NCBI GenBank assembly: GCA_014730275.1
Contig: WJIL01000060.1
Span: 1 to 50,779, forward strand
DNA length: 50,779 bases
DNA from: Candidatus Lokiarchaeota archaeon
GTDB taxonomy: Archaea > Asgardarchaeota > Thorarchaeia > Thorarchaeales > Thorarchaeaceae
Reading direction: 5' to 3'
The first letter of the stretch is position 1; every line of letters begins with the position of its first letter. The notes under the pieces were generated by a model. The model saw nothing but the letters and a program-made list of their open reading frames with translations, did no database searches and had not been told where the DNA came from. This document shows, in pieces, positions 9,841 through 18,825 of this stretch. Made by a program: the position numbers and the translations under genes.

Positions 9841-11646
9841 TCATTCCGGTTTTACACCGTGTCGTGCCATATATCGTAGAACTGCTTCAGGTCCCTTTCT
9901 CCCAATTGCTTTGTCAAGGGTGGCTTTTGAGAGAAGCATCATGGAAGGCCTGCCATGACAACAATTGTACTTGTTTTTCGAATTCAGAAGATTGAGCAGT
10001 AAATCCTTGGCTTCTTTCTTGTCTAGATATTCTCCTGCGCGAATTGCCGAATGACAAGCCGTAATCTTGAGTAGTGCATCCTCAAAGTTTTCGGCTCCGT
10101 ATTTTTCATCTATATCAAGAATTCTATCAACAAGGGATACTAATTCTTCCTTTGAAGCTCTTTTCCCTAAAATCTCAGGAACAGTTGAGACAAGAATCTC
10201 CCTTTCCCCAAAGCGTTCCAAGCAATAGCCTAGGGTGTCAAGAGCCTCTTTCCGTTCCAGTATCACATCGATGTCTTCCTTGCTCATTTCCAAAACAATG
10301 GGTTCTAGGAGTTGCTGTACCGAACTTGGTCCTGCTCTCACTTGCTTTCGCATTTGCTCATACAAGATTCGTTCATGAGCGGCATGTTGATCTACTATGA
10401 GAAGCCCGTCTTCCACCTCGAAGAGAAGGTAGAGTTGGTGAATCTGTCCAAGGACTTTGAACACGCCAGCTACTACTTCCTTTGCTTCGGATGGTGACTC
10501 ATCAAGAGGTTCCAATGACATCTGTTCAAGAAGAGGCACTGCCCTTGCAAGATTCAGCTGTTTCTCAGCTTCTTCAGATTCACTATCGGAGATAATCTTT
10601 GACTGAGTAGAATCAGTAACCTGTATCTCTTTCTGTGCTGTTGGAACAGTTGTGCTCTCTTTCTTATCGAGAGCTATTTGTACCGCCTTTCGAACCACTT
10701 TGAGAACTGCTGTGGCATTCCAGATTTTGACTTCACGTTTGTTTGGGTGAATGTTTTCGTCTACTTGATGCGGTTCCAAGTCTATGTTTATGTTACAAAT
10801 TGGATATCTGCCCTTCATCAATCGATTTCCATAAGCAGATTCAATTGCGGAAGCAAGCTTCTCACTATTCACAGGTCTTCTTCTTACTGATATATATTCC
10901 CTTCCTCTATTCCCCCTTGCGTGTGGTGGGTGAACTACAAAACCAGTGATTTGGATATCGTTCTCAGAAAACTCTACTTCGGTGCTTGCTGCAGCTACTT
11001 CTGATCCCAGAAGGCATAATACTCGATCCTTCGTGGTTTGATTTGGAGGACAATCCAGTATAGTGTTGCCGTCCCTAAGCAGCTTGAATCCAACATCATT
11101 TCTGATAATTGCATGTTGTCTTACGACATCGGTCACTTTCCGACTTTCAGCTCTGATTCCATCAAGATGTTTTCTCCTGGCTGGCACTCTTTGAAAGAGA
11201 TTGCTCACATTTACTGTTGTCCCAACAGGTCTACTTGTTGTTCGTATTTCGGAGATTCTATTCTTATTCGCTGAAATCTCGTAGGCCAATTCCTGTCCAG
11301 CACGTTTCGTTTTGATATCCACATCTGCCACGGCAACGATACTTGAAAGAGCTTCTCCCCGGAATCCGTATGTTGATATTGCTTCCAAGTCTTCTTCGTT
11401 TCTTATTTTGCTGGTAGAGTATCGCTCCAAGCAACGGGGCAGGTCTTCTCTCAGAATACCAATACCGTTATCAGAAACCCGAATCCTATCAACTCCACCC
11501 GTCTCTATTTCTACGGTTATCCTATCCGCTTCTGCATCAAGTGAGTTCTCGATTAGCTCTTTTACAACCGAAGCGGGACTTTCGATAACCTCTCCCGCAG
11601 CAATAAGCGAAACGGTATCCTCGCTTAAGACCCGAATCTCGCCCAT
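9841..11646 (-). CDS. mutL: DNA mismatch repair protein MutL (endonuclease type)
   Basis: I chose ATG at 11646 (601 residues, MGEIRVLSED) because GGAAGGGG sits 7 bp upstream. A GTG at 11667 would add seven residues. The GHKL ATPase domain is complete: IAAGEVIESPASVVKELIEN with the catalytic Glu and Asn, DNGIGI, and GFRGEALSS. The C-terminal dimerisation domain keeps the DQHA-x2-E-x4-E motif (DQHAAHERILYE), ACHSAIRAGE and CCHGRPSM, which mark MutL proteins with a metal-dependent nicking endonuclease. No mutH-like gene was seen in the window, so strand incision would be done by MutL itself. Residues about 340-395 form a variable acidic linker. Upstream, the amidohydrolase stop lies just ahead of the start; mutS is in the same gene block about 7 kb upstream. 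Most archaea lack MutS/MutL, so ancient transfer from bacteria is likely. Confidence 0.95.
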   Translation of the reverse strand: MGEIRVLSEDTVSLIAAGEVIESPASVVKELIENSLDAEADRITVEIETGGVDRIRVSDNGIGILREDLPRCLERYSTSKIRNEEDLEAISTYGFRGEALSSIVAVADVDIKTKRAGQELAYEISANKNRISEIRTTSRPVGTTVNVSNLFQRVPARRKHLDGIRAESRKVTDVVRQHAIIRNDVGFKLLRDGNTILDCPPNQTTKDRVLCLLGSEVAAASTEVEFSENDIQITGFVVHPPHARGNRGREYISVRRRPVNSEKLASAIESAYGNRLMKGRYPICNINIDLEPHQVDENIHPNKREVKIWNATAVLKVVRKAVQIALDKKESTTVPTAQKEIQVTDSTQSKIISDSESEEAEKQLNLARAVPLLEQMSLEPLDESPSEAKEVVAGVFKVLGQIHQLYLLFEVEDGLLIVDQHAAHERILYEQMRKQVRAGPSSVQQLLEPIVLEMSKEDIDVILERKEALDTLGYCLERFGEREILVSTVPEILGKRASKEELVSLVDRILDIDEKYGAENFEDALLKITACHSAIRAGEYLDKKEAKDLLLNLLNSKNKYNCCHGRPSMMLLSKATLDKAIGRKGPEAVLRYMARHGVKPE

Positions 11647-11663
11647 TGATTTTCCCCTTCCTT

Positions 11664-13223
11664 TCACCCTACAGCTTTTGGATTACTATATTCGACCTTT
11701 CCGCCTAGTATTGTCCTTTCCACTTCAATATCACATATTTCGTTGGGTGGTACTTCTAGGATATTATCTGACAGAACCGCGAAATCAGCTCTTTTTCCCT
11801 CTTTTAGGCTGCCTACGATATTCTCAACAAAGGATGAATATGCTCCCTCCATTGTGTAACACCTTAGTGCTTCTTCTACATTTAGCTGCACTTTGGGATT
11901 GTGATGTGATACCGCAGACCATATGCCATATATCGGGCCCAAGGGCATTCCATCAGAACCGAAACACAACCGAGCTCCATTGTCAAGGGCAGCTTTGAAC
12001 ATGTTCATGGTCATAACCCGCTCTTCTCCAAGTCGGTCCATATACAGCCCTTCTTTCTGCTGCCATCTGCCAACGAAGTTGGGTTGCATTGACAAAATCA
12101 GACCCAAGCTTGCCGCTCGGCGAATCTGATCAAGGCTAATCAGCTCGGCATGCTCAATTCTATGTCTTTGGTTTCGTATTTTACTTGTATAACTGGATTC
12201 CTCAAATGATGAAATAACCATCTCGATAGCTCGGTCCCCGATTGCATGCGTAACAGTCTGTATGTCATTCTCCATAGCCTTTCGAATGATGCTGGAAAAA
12301 TCCTCCTTGTTCAATAGCATTTTGCCGGTGTTGTCTTTATCATCAGCATATGGTTCAGAAAGAGCAGCTGTTCTTGCACCAATGGAGCCATCTGTAAATA
12401 TTTTGGCTCCACCAATTCGAACCATTGCTCCTCCCATACCGGATGTGATACCTAGTTCTGTGAGGTGATCTATTTGGGTCACAGGTGGGTTGATAATCAT
12501 TCTGGCTGTGAGTTCATTTGTGCGTTCTGCTCTACGGAGTGATCGAAGATATCCGGCAGGTGCATTATCCACTGCTGTAGTAATACCCACTTCATTTGCG
12601 AGTCTATTTCCAGCAACAACCCCCTCATAGACATTCTTTTCACTGGGTTCGATGTTATCATAGAGTCCTTCTATGTCCTTCAGAACCCCCGTGGGTTTGC
12701 CTTTCTTATCTTTCTCCACGCCATCTTGGTCCAGATCGATATCGAGTTCTTCGAGTGCCATGCTATTTACTGATGCAAGATGTAGGTCGACGCGATCTAT
12801 GGCTATGGGATGCTCTTTGCTTATTTCATCTAGGTCATTTCTAGTGAGATACCGTTTCTCATCCCAGTTGCTTTCATCCCAACCAAAGCCCCTTATCCAC
12901 TGACCCTTCTCATGCTTGGGAACTTCCCTTTTCAGTCGTTTCTTGACTTCTTGTGGTGATTTAGCATCATGGAGATGAACATACGAAGACCGGATTCCCT
13001 TCTGTGTGAGATGACAATGAGCGTCGACAAAACCTGGAACGACCGTCTTGCCTCCAAGATCTATGACCCTCTTGGCTGTCGATACAAGGTCCATAGCCAT
13101 CTCATCGCTTCCTACTGCCAGAACCTTGTAGCTCTTGACTGCTAGAGCTGTTGCAGTAGGTTGCTCAGGATCCATAGTGATGATGTTACCATTGACGGCA
13201 ACAAGGTCAGCTTTGATTTCCAT
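11664..13223 (-). CDS. YtcJ-like metal-dependent amidohydrolase
   Basis: The frame also has a GTG at 13232. I prefer ATG at 13223 (519 residues), which is preceded by GTGATTGAG as a possible ribosome-binding site. The protein has the composite beta-sandwich N-terminus (ADLVAVNGNIITMD), then the metal-binding DAHCHL of the TIM barrel. Later metal or catalytic segments are HAIGDRAIE, RHRIEHAELIS and FGSDGMPLGP, matching the Amidohydro_3/YtcJ group. These enzymes hydrolyse C-N bonds such as N-acyl or formyl groups; the substrate cannot be read from sequence. The C-terminus (RADFAVLSDNI, then VERTILGGKVEY) closes the sandwich domain. The gene sits between the transaldolase and mutL with gaps of about 17 bp, consistent with cotranscription. 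Confidence 0.85.
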   Translation of the reverse strand: MEIKADLVAVNGNIITMDPEQPTATALAVKSYKVLAVGSDEMAMDLVSTAKRVIDLGGKTVVPGFVDAHCHLTQKGIRSSYVHLHDAKSPQEVKKRLKREVPKHEKGQWIRGFGWDESNWDEKRYLTRNDLDEISKEHPIAIDRVDLHLASVNSMALEELDIDLDQDGVEKDKKGKPTGVLKDIEGLYDNIEPSEKNVYEGVVAGNRLANEVGITTAVDNAPAGYLRSLRRAERTNELTARMIINPPVTQIDHLTELGITSGMGGAMVRIGGAKIFTDGSIGARTAALSEPYADDKDNTGKMLLNKEDFSSIIRKAMENDIQTVTHAIGDRAIEMVISSFEESSYTSKIRNQRHRIEHAELISLDQIRRAASLGLILSMQPNFVGRWQQKEGLYMDRLGEERVMTMNMFKAALDNGARLCFGSDGMPLGPIYGIWSAVSHHNPKVQLNVEEALRCYTMEGAYSSFVENIVGSLKEGKRADFAVLSDNILEVPPNEICDIEVERTILGGKVEYSNPKAVG

Positions 13224-13240
13224 CTCAATCACGGCTTGGG

Positions 13241-13885
13241 CTATTCTTCCATGCTTTCCCAGTCAGCAAGGAACCTCTCAATTCCAACATCGGTAAGCGG
13301 ATGGTTTACCATCTTGTCGAGTACTGAGGGAGGAATGGTCGCTATGTCCGCGCCACTAAGGGCAGCTCGATATACATGATGTGGATGCCGAATACTAGCA
13401 ACAATAATCTCGGTATCGAAAGCGTAGTTATCATAGATTTCCTTGATATCGACCACAATGTCCATACCCGTATGACCGATATCATCCAATCGGCCTATGA
13501 AAGGCGAAACGAATGTTGCGCCTGCCTTTGCAGCAAGGAGAGCTTGATTTGGACTAAAACATAGTGTCACATTGGTATTAATGCCTTCTTCAGAGAGCAC
13601 TCGAACAGCCGTGAGACCTTCCCATGTCATAGGTATCTTGATTGCAGCATTGTCAATCCATGTATCAAGTTCACGCGCCTCTTCAATCATCCCATCAGCA
13701 TCTTCGCTGATAACTTCTAGGCTTATAGGGCCGTCAACAAAGGAGGCTATCTCGTCAACAATCTCCCGAAAATCTCTTCCTTCTCTAGCTACAAGCGTTG
13801 GGTTTGTTGTTACTCCATCAACCATGCCCCGTTCGTGGGCTTTCCTGATTGCTTCTGTATCGGCTGTGTCAATAAAGAACTTCAT
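13241..13885 (-). CDS. tal: Short transaldolase / fructose-6-phosphate aldolase-type enzyme
   Basis: The frame is open upstream to 13972, but ATG at 13885 ([15 protein letters not shown]) matches the usual start of the TalC/short-transaldolase family. It has a GGAGAG site nearby, giving 214 residues, the usual size. The Schiff-base lysine lies in [12 protein letters not shown] (Lys83). Other family segments are [43 protein letters not shown] (read in parts) and ASIRHPHHV. The enzyme transfers a dihydroxyacetone unit between sugar phosphates, or cleaves fructose 6-phosphate. Sequence alone does not separate the two activities. With ribulose-phosphate 3-epimerase nearby on the same strand it probably supplies pentose or erythrose phosphates for nucleotide and aromatic synthesis. 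Confidence 0.9.
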   Translation of the reverse strand: MKFFIDTADTEAIRKAHERGMVDGVTTNPTLVAREGRDFREIVDEIASFVDGPISLEVISEDADGMIEEARELDTWIDNAAIKIPMTWEGLTAVRVLSEEGINTNVTLCFSPNQALLAAKAGATFVSPFIGRLDDIGHTGMDIVVDIKEIYDNYAFDTEIIVASIRHPHHVYRAALSGADIATIPPSVLDKMVNHPLTDVGIERFLADWESMEE

Positions 13886-14001
13886 ATGCTGTCTCTCCGT
13901 TTTCAATCTCGGTGGTATCTCAGCAACAATGAATTCCGTCGCTGTTTCTGCTACGACCTTTCTCTCAGACAATAAAAAGCATTACCATAGACGTTGAGTT
14001 C

Positions 14002-14877
14002 TCACACCCATTCGGAGGATCGGAGGTCTATCGAATTTATGTGATGGACTCTATCTATTCTTCGCGTTTTGAGAGGATCTGTTTTTCCAGTTATGATTTC
14101 TACGCCTTCGTCTACAGCCAAGGTATGAAGATAGTTGCAGTACTTGAGTGGCCGTATATCTAGCTCCTCAAGCTTGTTTCTGCCCAGATTCAAGACTCGA
14201 AGTTTCACACAATGTTTGATTGGCACAAGGTCTATGCTCTTGAGGTTGTTTCTACCGAGAGATAGGGTATGCAAATGAGTACAGTGACTCAGTGGTCCGA
14301 GATTAATCTCACTGATTCTGTTGTCGTTGAGATATAGTGTCCTCAGTTCTGATTTCCTTCTCAACGGGTTTAAATCCATGGATCTAAGTTTACAGTGAGA
14401 AATCATCAGATTCTCAAGCTGGTGACTAGCAGAAAGCGGCTCCAAATCAATGGATTTCAGTGGATTACCTGTCAAGTCGATGTCTGCTAGTTTCTCTAGG
14501 TTTTTTAATGGGTTTAGATCCACTTCTTCCAATTCATTTTCAGAAACGTCAATTCTCACCAAATCTTGGCAAAGCGACAGTGCTGAAGAGTCAATAGATT
14601 TCAACTGGTTGTTGCTGAGAATCAAGTTGCGTAGGTTAGGACAATCAGAGAGAGCTTCGAAACCGACTGTTTTCAGATTGGTTCCAGTTATCTCAAGCTC
14701 TATGAGCTGCTTGCATTCTCTCAACGATTCTAGACTTAGTGAATCCGTATCACAATCAATAATCCGCAGCTCTTGAAGATCACTATGGTCAAGATTTTCG
14801 ATTAACTCTTGAGGATTCCTTTCTCTTTCGATAACTATGCTTCTGCCTTGCGATAGCATTCTATCCGTTGCATTCAC
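14002..14877 (-). CDS. Leucine-rich-repeat protein
   Basis: The 291 residues are almost entirely about nine 24-residue leucine-rich repeats. The consensus is L-x-x-L-x-L-x-x-N-x-L-x-S-I-D-L-x-P-L-x-x-C-x-x. Clear examples are LRNLILSNNQLKSIDSSAL and LRVLNLGRNKLEELDIRPL. There is no signal peptide and no membrane segment, so it is probably a cytosolic protein-interaction solenoid. The N-terminus before the repeats is only about 30 residues and the C-terminus ends with a charged tail. LRR proteins of this simple type are frequent in Asgard archaea and eukaryotes and less so in other archaea. The binding partner is unknown. It lies between rpe and the transaldolase gene but is separated from both by about 120 bp, so it may have its own promoter. 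Confidence 0.85.
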   Translation of the reverse strand: MNATDRMLSQGRSIVIERERNPQELIENLDHSDLQELRIIDCDTDSLSLESLRECKQLIELEITGTNLKTVGFEALSDCPNLRNLILSNNQLKSIDSSALSLCQDLVRIDVSENELEEVDLNPLKNLEKLADIDLTGNPLKSIDLEPLSASHQLENLMISHCKLRSMDLNPLRRKSELRTLYLNDNRISEINLGPLSHCTHLHTLSLGRNNLKSIDLVPIKHCVKLRVLNLGRNKLEELDIRPLKYCNYLHTLAVDEGVEIITGKTDPLKTRRIDRVHHINSIDLRSSEWV

Positions 14878-14997
14878 TTCCTGATAGCAGTAAAATTCAC
14901 GACTAAACAGATTGGTAGATTAAGAGGGCTTAAGAGAATATTGGTAACTCATGCATATCTTCATTCAATTTAGTTTTTGAAATGTGCACGATTCAAT

Positions 14998-15660
14998 CTA
15001 AGTGCCTTTTGCAGCTTCTCGAAGCTGAATAATTGCGTTGTCAATCTCCTTTGCTTTGAAAATCGCTGAGCCAGCTATGAAGAATTCTGCTCCTGCAGCA
15101 TGAAGCTCACCTATGTTTGATACTCCCACTCCCCCATCAACTGCTATCTTGACTTCGGGTTTGTGATCATCAAGAATCTTTCTCAATTCTCTAATGCGTG
15201 GGATAGAGGAGCCGATGAATTCTTGTCCGCCAAAGCCTGGACAGACGCTCATAATCATGATGTAATCAATGAGATCAAGCAAAGGAATGACCTGATCTAC
15301 TCGTGTTCCTGGATTCAAGGTGATTCCGGCTGTTGCTCCGAGATCCACAATTAGCTGAACGGTCCTATAGATGTCATAGGTGGCTTCGATCTGGGGATAG
15401 ATGATCTCCACACCAGCATCAATGAAATCTGGAATATACTTGTCTGGGTTCGTGATCATCAAATGTGCATCTAGTGGCTTGTCTGTTATTCTCTTCATTG
15501 TTTTGGCCATAATAGGACCATACGATATATTCGGTACGAAGTGGCCATCCATGATATCAAGGTGGAAATAGTCTGGATTTCCTCCTTCAGCTTTTCGAAT
15601 ATCTTCCTCAAGATGAGCGAAGTCGGCTGAGAGTATGGAAGGGGAGATTATTACGTCCAT
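14998..15660 (-). CDS. rpe: Ribulose-phosphate 3-epimerase
   Basis: This 220-residue TIM barrel interconverts ribulose 5-phosphate and xylulose 5-phosphate. It starts MDVIISPSILSADFAHLEEDI, as is usual. The metal and catalytic segments HLDIMDGHFVPN, LDAHLMI and IAVDGGV are all present, and phosphate is bound by GVSN and AGSAIFK. Two family segments deviate. SVCPGFGGQEF has Cys where Asn is usual (SVNPGFGGQ), and YPQIEA has Gln where His is usual. Both could be lineage variation and do not remove the two catalytic aspartates. A TATA-like box about 45 bp upstream suggests its own promoter. Confidence 0.9.
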   Translation of the reverse strand: MDVIISPSILSADFAHLEEDIRKAEGGNPDYFHLDIMDGHFVPNISYGPIMAKTMKRITDKPLDAHLMITNPDKYIPDFIDAGVEIIYPQIEATYDIYRTVQLIVDLGATAGITLNPGTRVDQVIPLLDLIDYIMIMSVCPGFGGQEFIGSSIPRIRELRKILDDHKPEVKIAVDGGVGVSNIGELHAAGAEFFIAGSAIFKAKEIDNAIIQLREAAKGT

Positions 15661-15702
15661 TCTTTGGTACGCCTCTCTGGGTGGAACTACTTACTTCCCT
15701 AC

Positions 15703-15712
15703 GTATATATGA
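15703..15712 (-). promoter_or_regulatory. TATA-like box for rpe
   Basis: On the minus strand the sequence CATATATACG lies about 45 bp upstream of the rpe ATG at 15660. A start site about 25 bp downstream would leave a leader of about 20 bases. It is an isolated strong TA-rich match in a gap of about 100 bp; the assignment is inference. Confidence 0.4.
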
Positions 15713-15756
15713 TTCGTTGCAAATCCTGTAATGCATACTAGTTTCCAGGTGAGCAT

Positions 15757-16890
15757 TCAAAGATTGATTGGTCGATGTTCTTCTGATGATTTGTAACAAG
15801 CTTCAACGATTTCATGTGAACGTTTGGAATCCTCAAGTGATGCCGTTAGCGGATGTGGTTCTCTTCTAACCACCGATTCAAGAAACAAAAGCGTCTCGTA
15901 GCCATAATTCTTCAACCAAATGCTGGGAGCATCTCCATACCCAATTGCTTCTCGGTATTCTTTGTCAAGCTTGTCTTGGTCGAACTCAATGTTATCCTGA
16001 CCCTCGATTTCCAAGAATCCGCTGAAATCAAGCAACGAATACTTGATCTCCAAATGGGCGTTTTCCCAGAAAACTTCAATGTGCCTGGCGTCACGGTGGA
16101 TGTTATGCCATACCGCGGTGAGTGCTAAAGTTGCCCCTATACCCCCCTCTTTGTGTGTCATCTGAGCTAGGACTCCTACTGAGTCTTCGATACCGTCAGC
16201 TTCGAAAAAATACTTGGCATTGGCAAAAACCTCTCCAAATCTGTACCTGTCACCAAACCAGTATCTCAGCATGTCGAAATCATGAATCGAGTGCTCATAC
16301 AATGTTCCTGCATGTGCCTTTTCCTTGTCGCGTCGCCATGTAGATGGGTGAAATCCTGCACCAGTGTACGGCTTCTCTTGGTCGGATCTGAAATGCACAT
16401 TGAACAGCTGCCCCATTTTTGCTTGATATTCTTCATCACGACAGATACGACGAACTCCCCAGAAGCCCGGATGATTGCGGAGACTATGTCCAACTTGAAC
16501 AATGATGTCATTTCTATCTCTGGCTTGGATCATGTCTTGAATATCCTCTGCCGTAAATGCTAGAGGCTTCTGCACGAAGATGTGCTTTCCTGCATTAGCT
16601 GCATCTACGAAAATGTCTCTATGAGAATAGGTTGGTGTAGCGATGTACACCGTATTGATTTCGTCGAGTGCTAGCAAGTCATTCCAATCAGTGAATGCAT
16701 GGGGTACATCCCATTGTTCTGCATACTCGAGCACATGATCCTCCCGTGTATCGCAAACTGCTTCTAAGCTGATAGCAATGTCGTCACCAAAATAGGGTCC
16801 TCTTGCGATTGTCTGAATTGCTTGATTGTGTATGTTTCCAAGCAGCCCAACTCCGATGATGCCAATCCGGAAATCTTTGATCTTCTCCAT
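15757..16890 (-). CDS. Gfo/Idh/MocA-family NAD(P)-dependent dehydrogenase
   Basis: The 377 residues begin with a Rossmann fold: FRIGIIGVGLLGNIHNQAI holds the G-x-G-x-x-G dinucleotide motif. The family motif usually written EKP appears as VQKPLAF, keeping the Lys-Pro that touches substrate and cofactor. The C-terminal alpha/beta domain carries HSIHDFDMLRYWFGD, where the first His is the usual proton-transfer residue. Enzymes of this family oxidise or reduce a hydroxyl on sugars, inositols or amino sugars; the substrate is not predictable here. ATG at 16890 has GGGTGA upstream. It lies between rpe and the phosphodiesterase-like gene with short gaps, so it may belong to a sugar-phosphate or polyol pathway. 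Confidence 0.88.
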   Translation of the reverse strand: MEKIKDFRIGIIGVGLLGNIHNQAIQTIARGPYFGDDIAISLEAVCDTREDHVLEYAEQWDVPHAFTDWNDLLALDEINTVYIATPTYSHRDIFVDAANAGKHIFVQKPLAFTAEDIQDMIQARDRNDIIVQVGHSLRNHPGFWGVRRICRDEEYQAKMGQLFNVHFRSDQEKPYTGAGFHPSTWRRDKEKAHAGTLYEHSIHDFDMLRYWFGDRYRFGEVFANAKYFFEADGIEDSVGVLAQMTHKEGGIGATLALTAVWHNIHRDARHIEVFWENAHLEIKYSLLDFSGFLEIEGQDNIEFDQDKLDKEYREAIGYGDAPSIWLKNYGYETLLFLESVVRREPHPLTASLEDSKRSHEIVEACYKSSEEHRPINL

Positions 16891-16930
16891 TAGTTTTCAC
16901 CCTTCTTTCAATTGTCACGAGAATGTATGC

Positions 16931-18757
16931 CTACTTACCTCTGCAGCTGAATCCTTCGATGATTTCATGAAGTATCCTCCCCTGTGAGTCCTTTGGCCTT
17001 CGAACACCCAAGAGATATGCCAATGTGGGTGCAATATCAACCAAATTGAAGGAATTCTTCAATTCTGTGTTACTTTTGATTCCTGGACCTGCCAATACAA
17101 CTGGAACATCTATGCTATAGGGTCCAAAACGAGTAGTTGGTAGGTAGTAGGCATGGGCACCAAAGCATTCGGTAGCTGGGAATGCCAGCTTTCTTTCGAG
17201 GAATTCAGGTTGGATTGACGTTACGTCAAGTTGTTCTGCATTTCCATCAAATAACTCGTATGGTGGGTTCAACGCAAAAACTACATCACCCACACGCTTG
17301 CTATTCTGACCCAGAAAATCAGCTTCTTCTCTCCGCAAGGCAATTCTTACGATTCTCTCTCCACTCTCAGGATCACGCATCGATTCGAGTGTATCAATTA
17401 TCGCTTGCCTAACAGTCTCATATTCGCTATCTTGGACGATACCGTGTGGATCACGTCCAGCTTTGTTTACCCAAACATATGGCGGTTCCAGATACGGGAA
17501 CACCTTTGTTTTGCTCCAATCAACGGTTTTTGTTTTGCCATCGCCCTCGCATTCTTTGTAAACTAGCAATCCAGCATCAGCCAATGCCTTCGGAATATTT
17601 GCCACTTTCCATGCAGGTATCGCCCCGTGGTCGGAAAGTAAGGCAACTACTGTGTCATCATCGACTACCGAATCTAGAAGCATACCCAGCAAGTCATCGA
17701 TCAGTCCGTATGCCTTTCGAATATTCTCAAGTGCAGATTTGGAGGCCTCTTCCTCATACAGAGGCGACTCCTCATGGAGATATGCAAGTTCCTTGTGATT
17801 GACGCTATCAAGGAAATGAATATGGAATATGCAGACTTGCCAATCATGTTTCTGCTTGGCATACTTGATTGCGCGTCCGACCAACCGTGCTTCCTGTTCC
17901 GCCTCCTCTAGATAATCGGCAGTTGAACCTTGGAACCAATATTCAACATCTTCGTCCATTCCAGCTATAAGCTCCGGCTCCATCACATTGGGGATTAGTT
18001 CCTGACTAAACGAATCAGGGTTCGCCCAACCGGTAAGGCTGTATACCGTCCCTCTTCGTATGATTGCTTTATCATTCTCTATACCCTCTAATTTGACCTT
18101 ACAAGTGCAGGGTACAACTTCAGAATCTGTTTTCATCTCAGATTCAAGCCATGAACTCCATTCGCCTATCTCAATTTTCTCGCTTCTCTCAAGTATGAGA
18201 ATGCCATGCTGATCCCCATCGTCAGATTCAACCAGTCGTGCAGATATGCCTTCTACTAGTTCAAATCCTGATAGCGCTGATTCAATCTGGACATGTTTGA
18301 TATTGGCTTGAGACAGAATGCGTGGGCGCGGATCTGGGATTTCCCATACCAGTCGACTCATAATTCCATTCTCAAGAGCACTTGGCCAGCCAGCTGGATA
18401 GTTTACAATAAAGGAACGGATTCCAACTTGATCAATGACATCCCAAAAGAATTCTGCTGTAGCGTATTTCCTCAGCTGGGTTCTTGACCTGTTTTCCTTT
18501 CTAAGTCCTTTTTCAAACGGTTCCCCTGGTTTGTGAAGATAGAAACTTGTGGCACCATGTTTTTCGACATTTGCACCAGTTGCCACAGTAGCCCAGTTCG
18601 TGGGGGTATCAGGCGGAAAACAGGATAGTGCTCTGCCTTTTGCTCCTCGCTCTATCAGTTTCGCAAGGTTTGGCATCGTGCCCTCTTCAACGAATCTATC
18701 AATGAGGCAGGGTATTGCTTGATCCACTCCCATAAGGAGCAATTTCTTCTGTGCCAT
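16931..18757 (-). CDS. Alkaline phosphatase / type I phosphodiesterase superfamily protein
   Basis: The 608 residues match the nucleotide pyrophosphatase/phosphodiesterase branch of the alkaline phosphatase superfamily. Metal ligand Asp12 is in LLLMGVDQAIP, and the nucleophile is probably Thr51 in PPDTPTNWATVATG. Further metal ligands are in FLDSVNH, LLSDHGA and ECFGAHAY. There is no signal peptide, so it should act in the cytoplasm or on the inner membrane face. A variable insertion (about residues 150-250) shows no recognised motif. Such enzymes hydrolyse phosphodiesters or phosphomonoesters of nucleotides, lipids or phosphonates; archaeal members of this size are mostly uncharacterised. 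The gene is 69 bp downstream of mutS and about 40 bp upstream of the Gfo/Idh/MocA gene. Confidence 0.8.
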   Translation of the reverse strand: MAQKKLLLMGVDQAIPCLIDRFVEEGTMPNLAKLIERGAKGRALSCFPPDTPTNWATVATGANVEKHGATSFYLHKPGEPFEKGLRKENRSRTQLRKYATAEFFWDVIDQVGIRSFIVNYPAGWPSALENGIMSRLVWEIPDPRPRILSQANIKHVQIESALSGFELVEGISARLVESDDGDQHGILILERSEKIEIGEWSSWLESEMKTDSEVVPCTCKVKLEGIENDKAIIRRGTVYSLTGWANPDSFSQELIPNVMEPELIAGMDEDVEYWFQGSTADYLEEAEQEARLVGRAIKYAKQKHDWQVCIFHIHFLDSVNHKELAYLHEESPLYEEEASKSALENIRKAYGLIDDLLGMLLDSVVDDDTVVALLSDHGAIPAWKVANIPKALADAGLLVYKECEGDGKTKTVDWSKTKVFPYLEPPYVWVNKAGRDPHGIVQDSEYETVRQAIIDTLESMRDPESGERIVRIALRREEADFLGQNSKRVGDVVFALNPPYELFDGNAEQLDVTSIQPEFLERKLAFPATECFGAHAYYLPTTRFGPYSIDVPVVLAGPGIKSNTELKNSFNLVDIAPTLAYLLGVRRPKDSQGRILHEIIEGFSCRGK

Positions 18758-18825
18758 ATTTGATTCAGTTCCGTTCAGGTGATTAAAGCCTTAGCACATA
18801 CTCAACGGAGATTTCGATTCGTGCT

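Noticed and set aside
11312-11998. A 228-codon open frame on the plus strand across the start of mutL and the end of the amidohydrolase gene
   Set aside because: It is antisense to two well-supported genes, has no protein-like motif or ribosome-binding site, and its length follows from the codon bias of the opposite strand.
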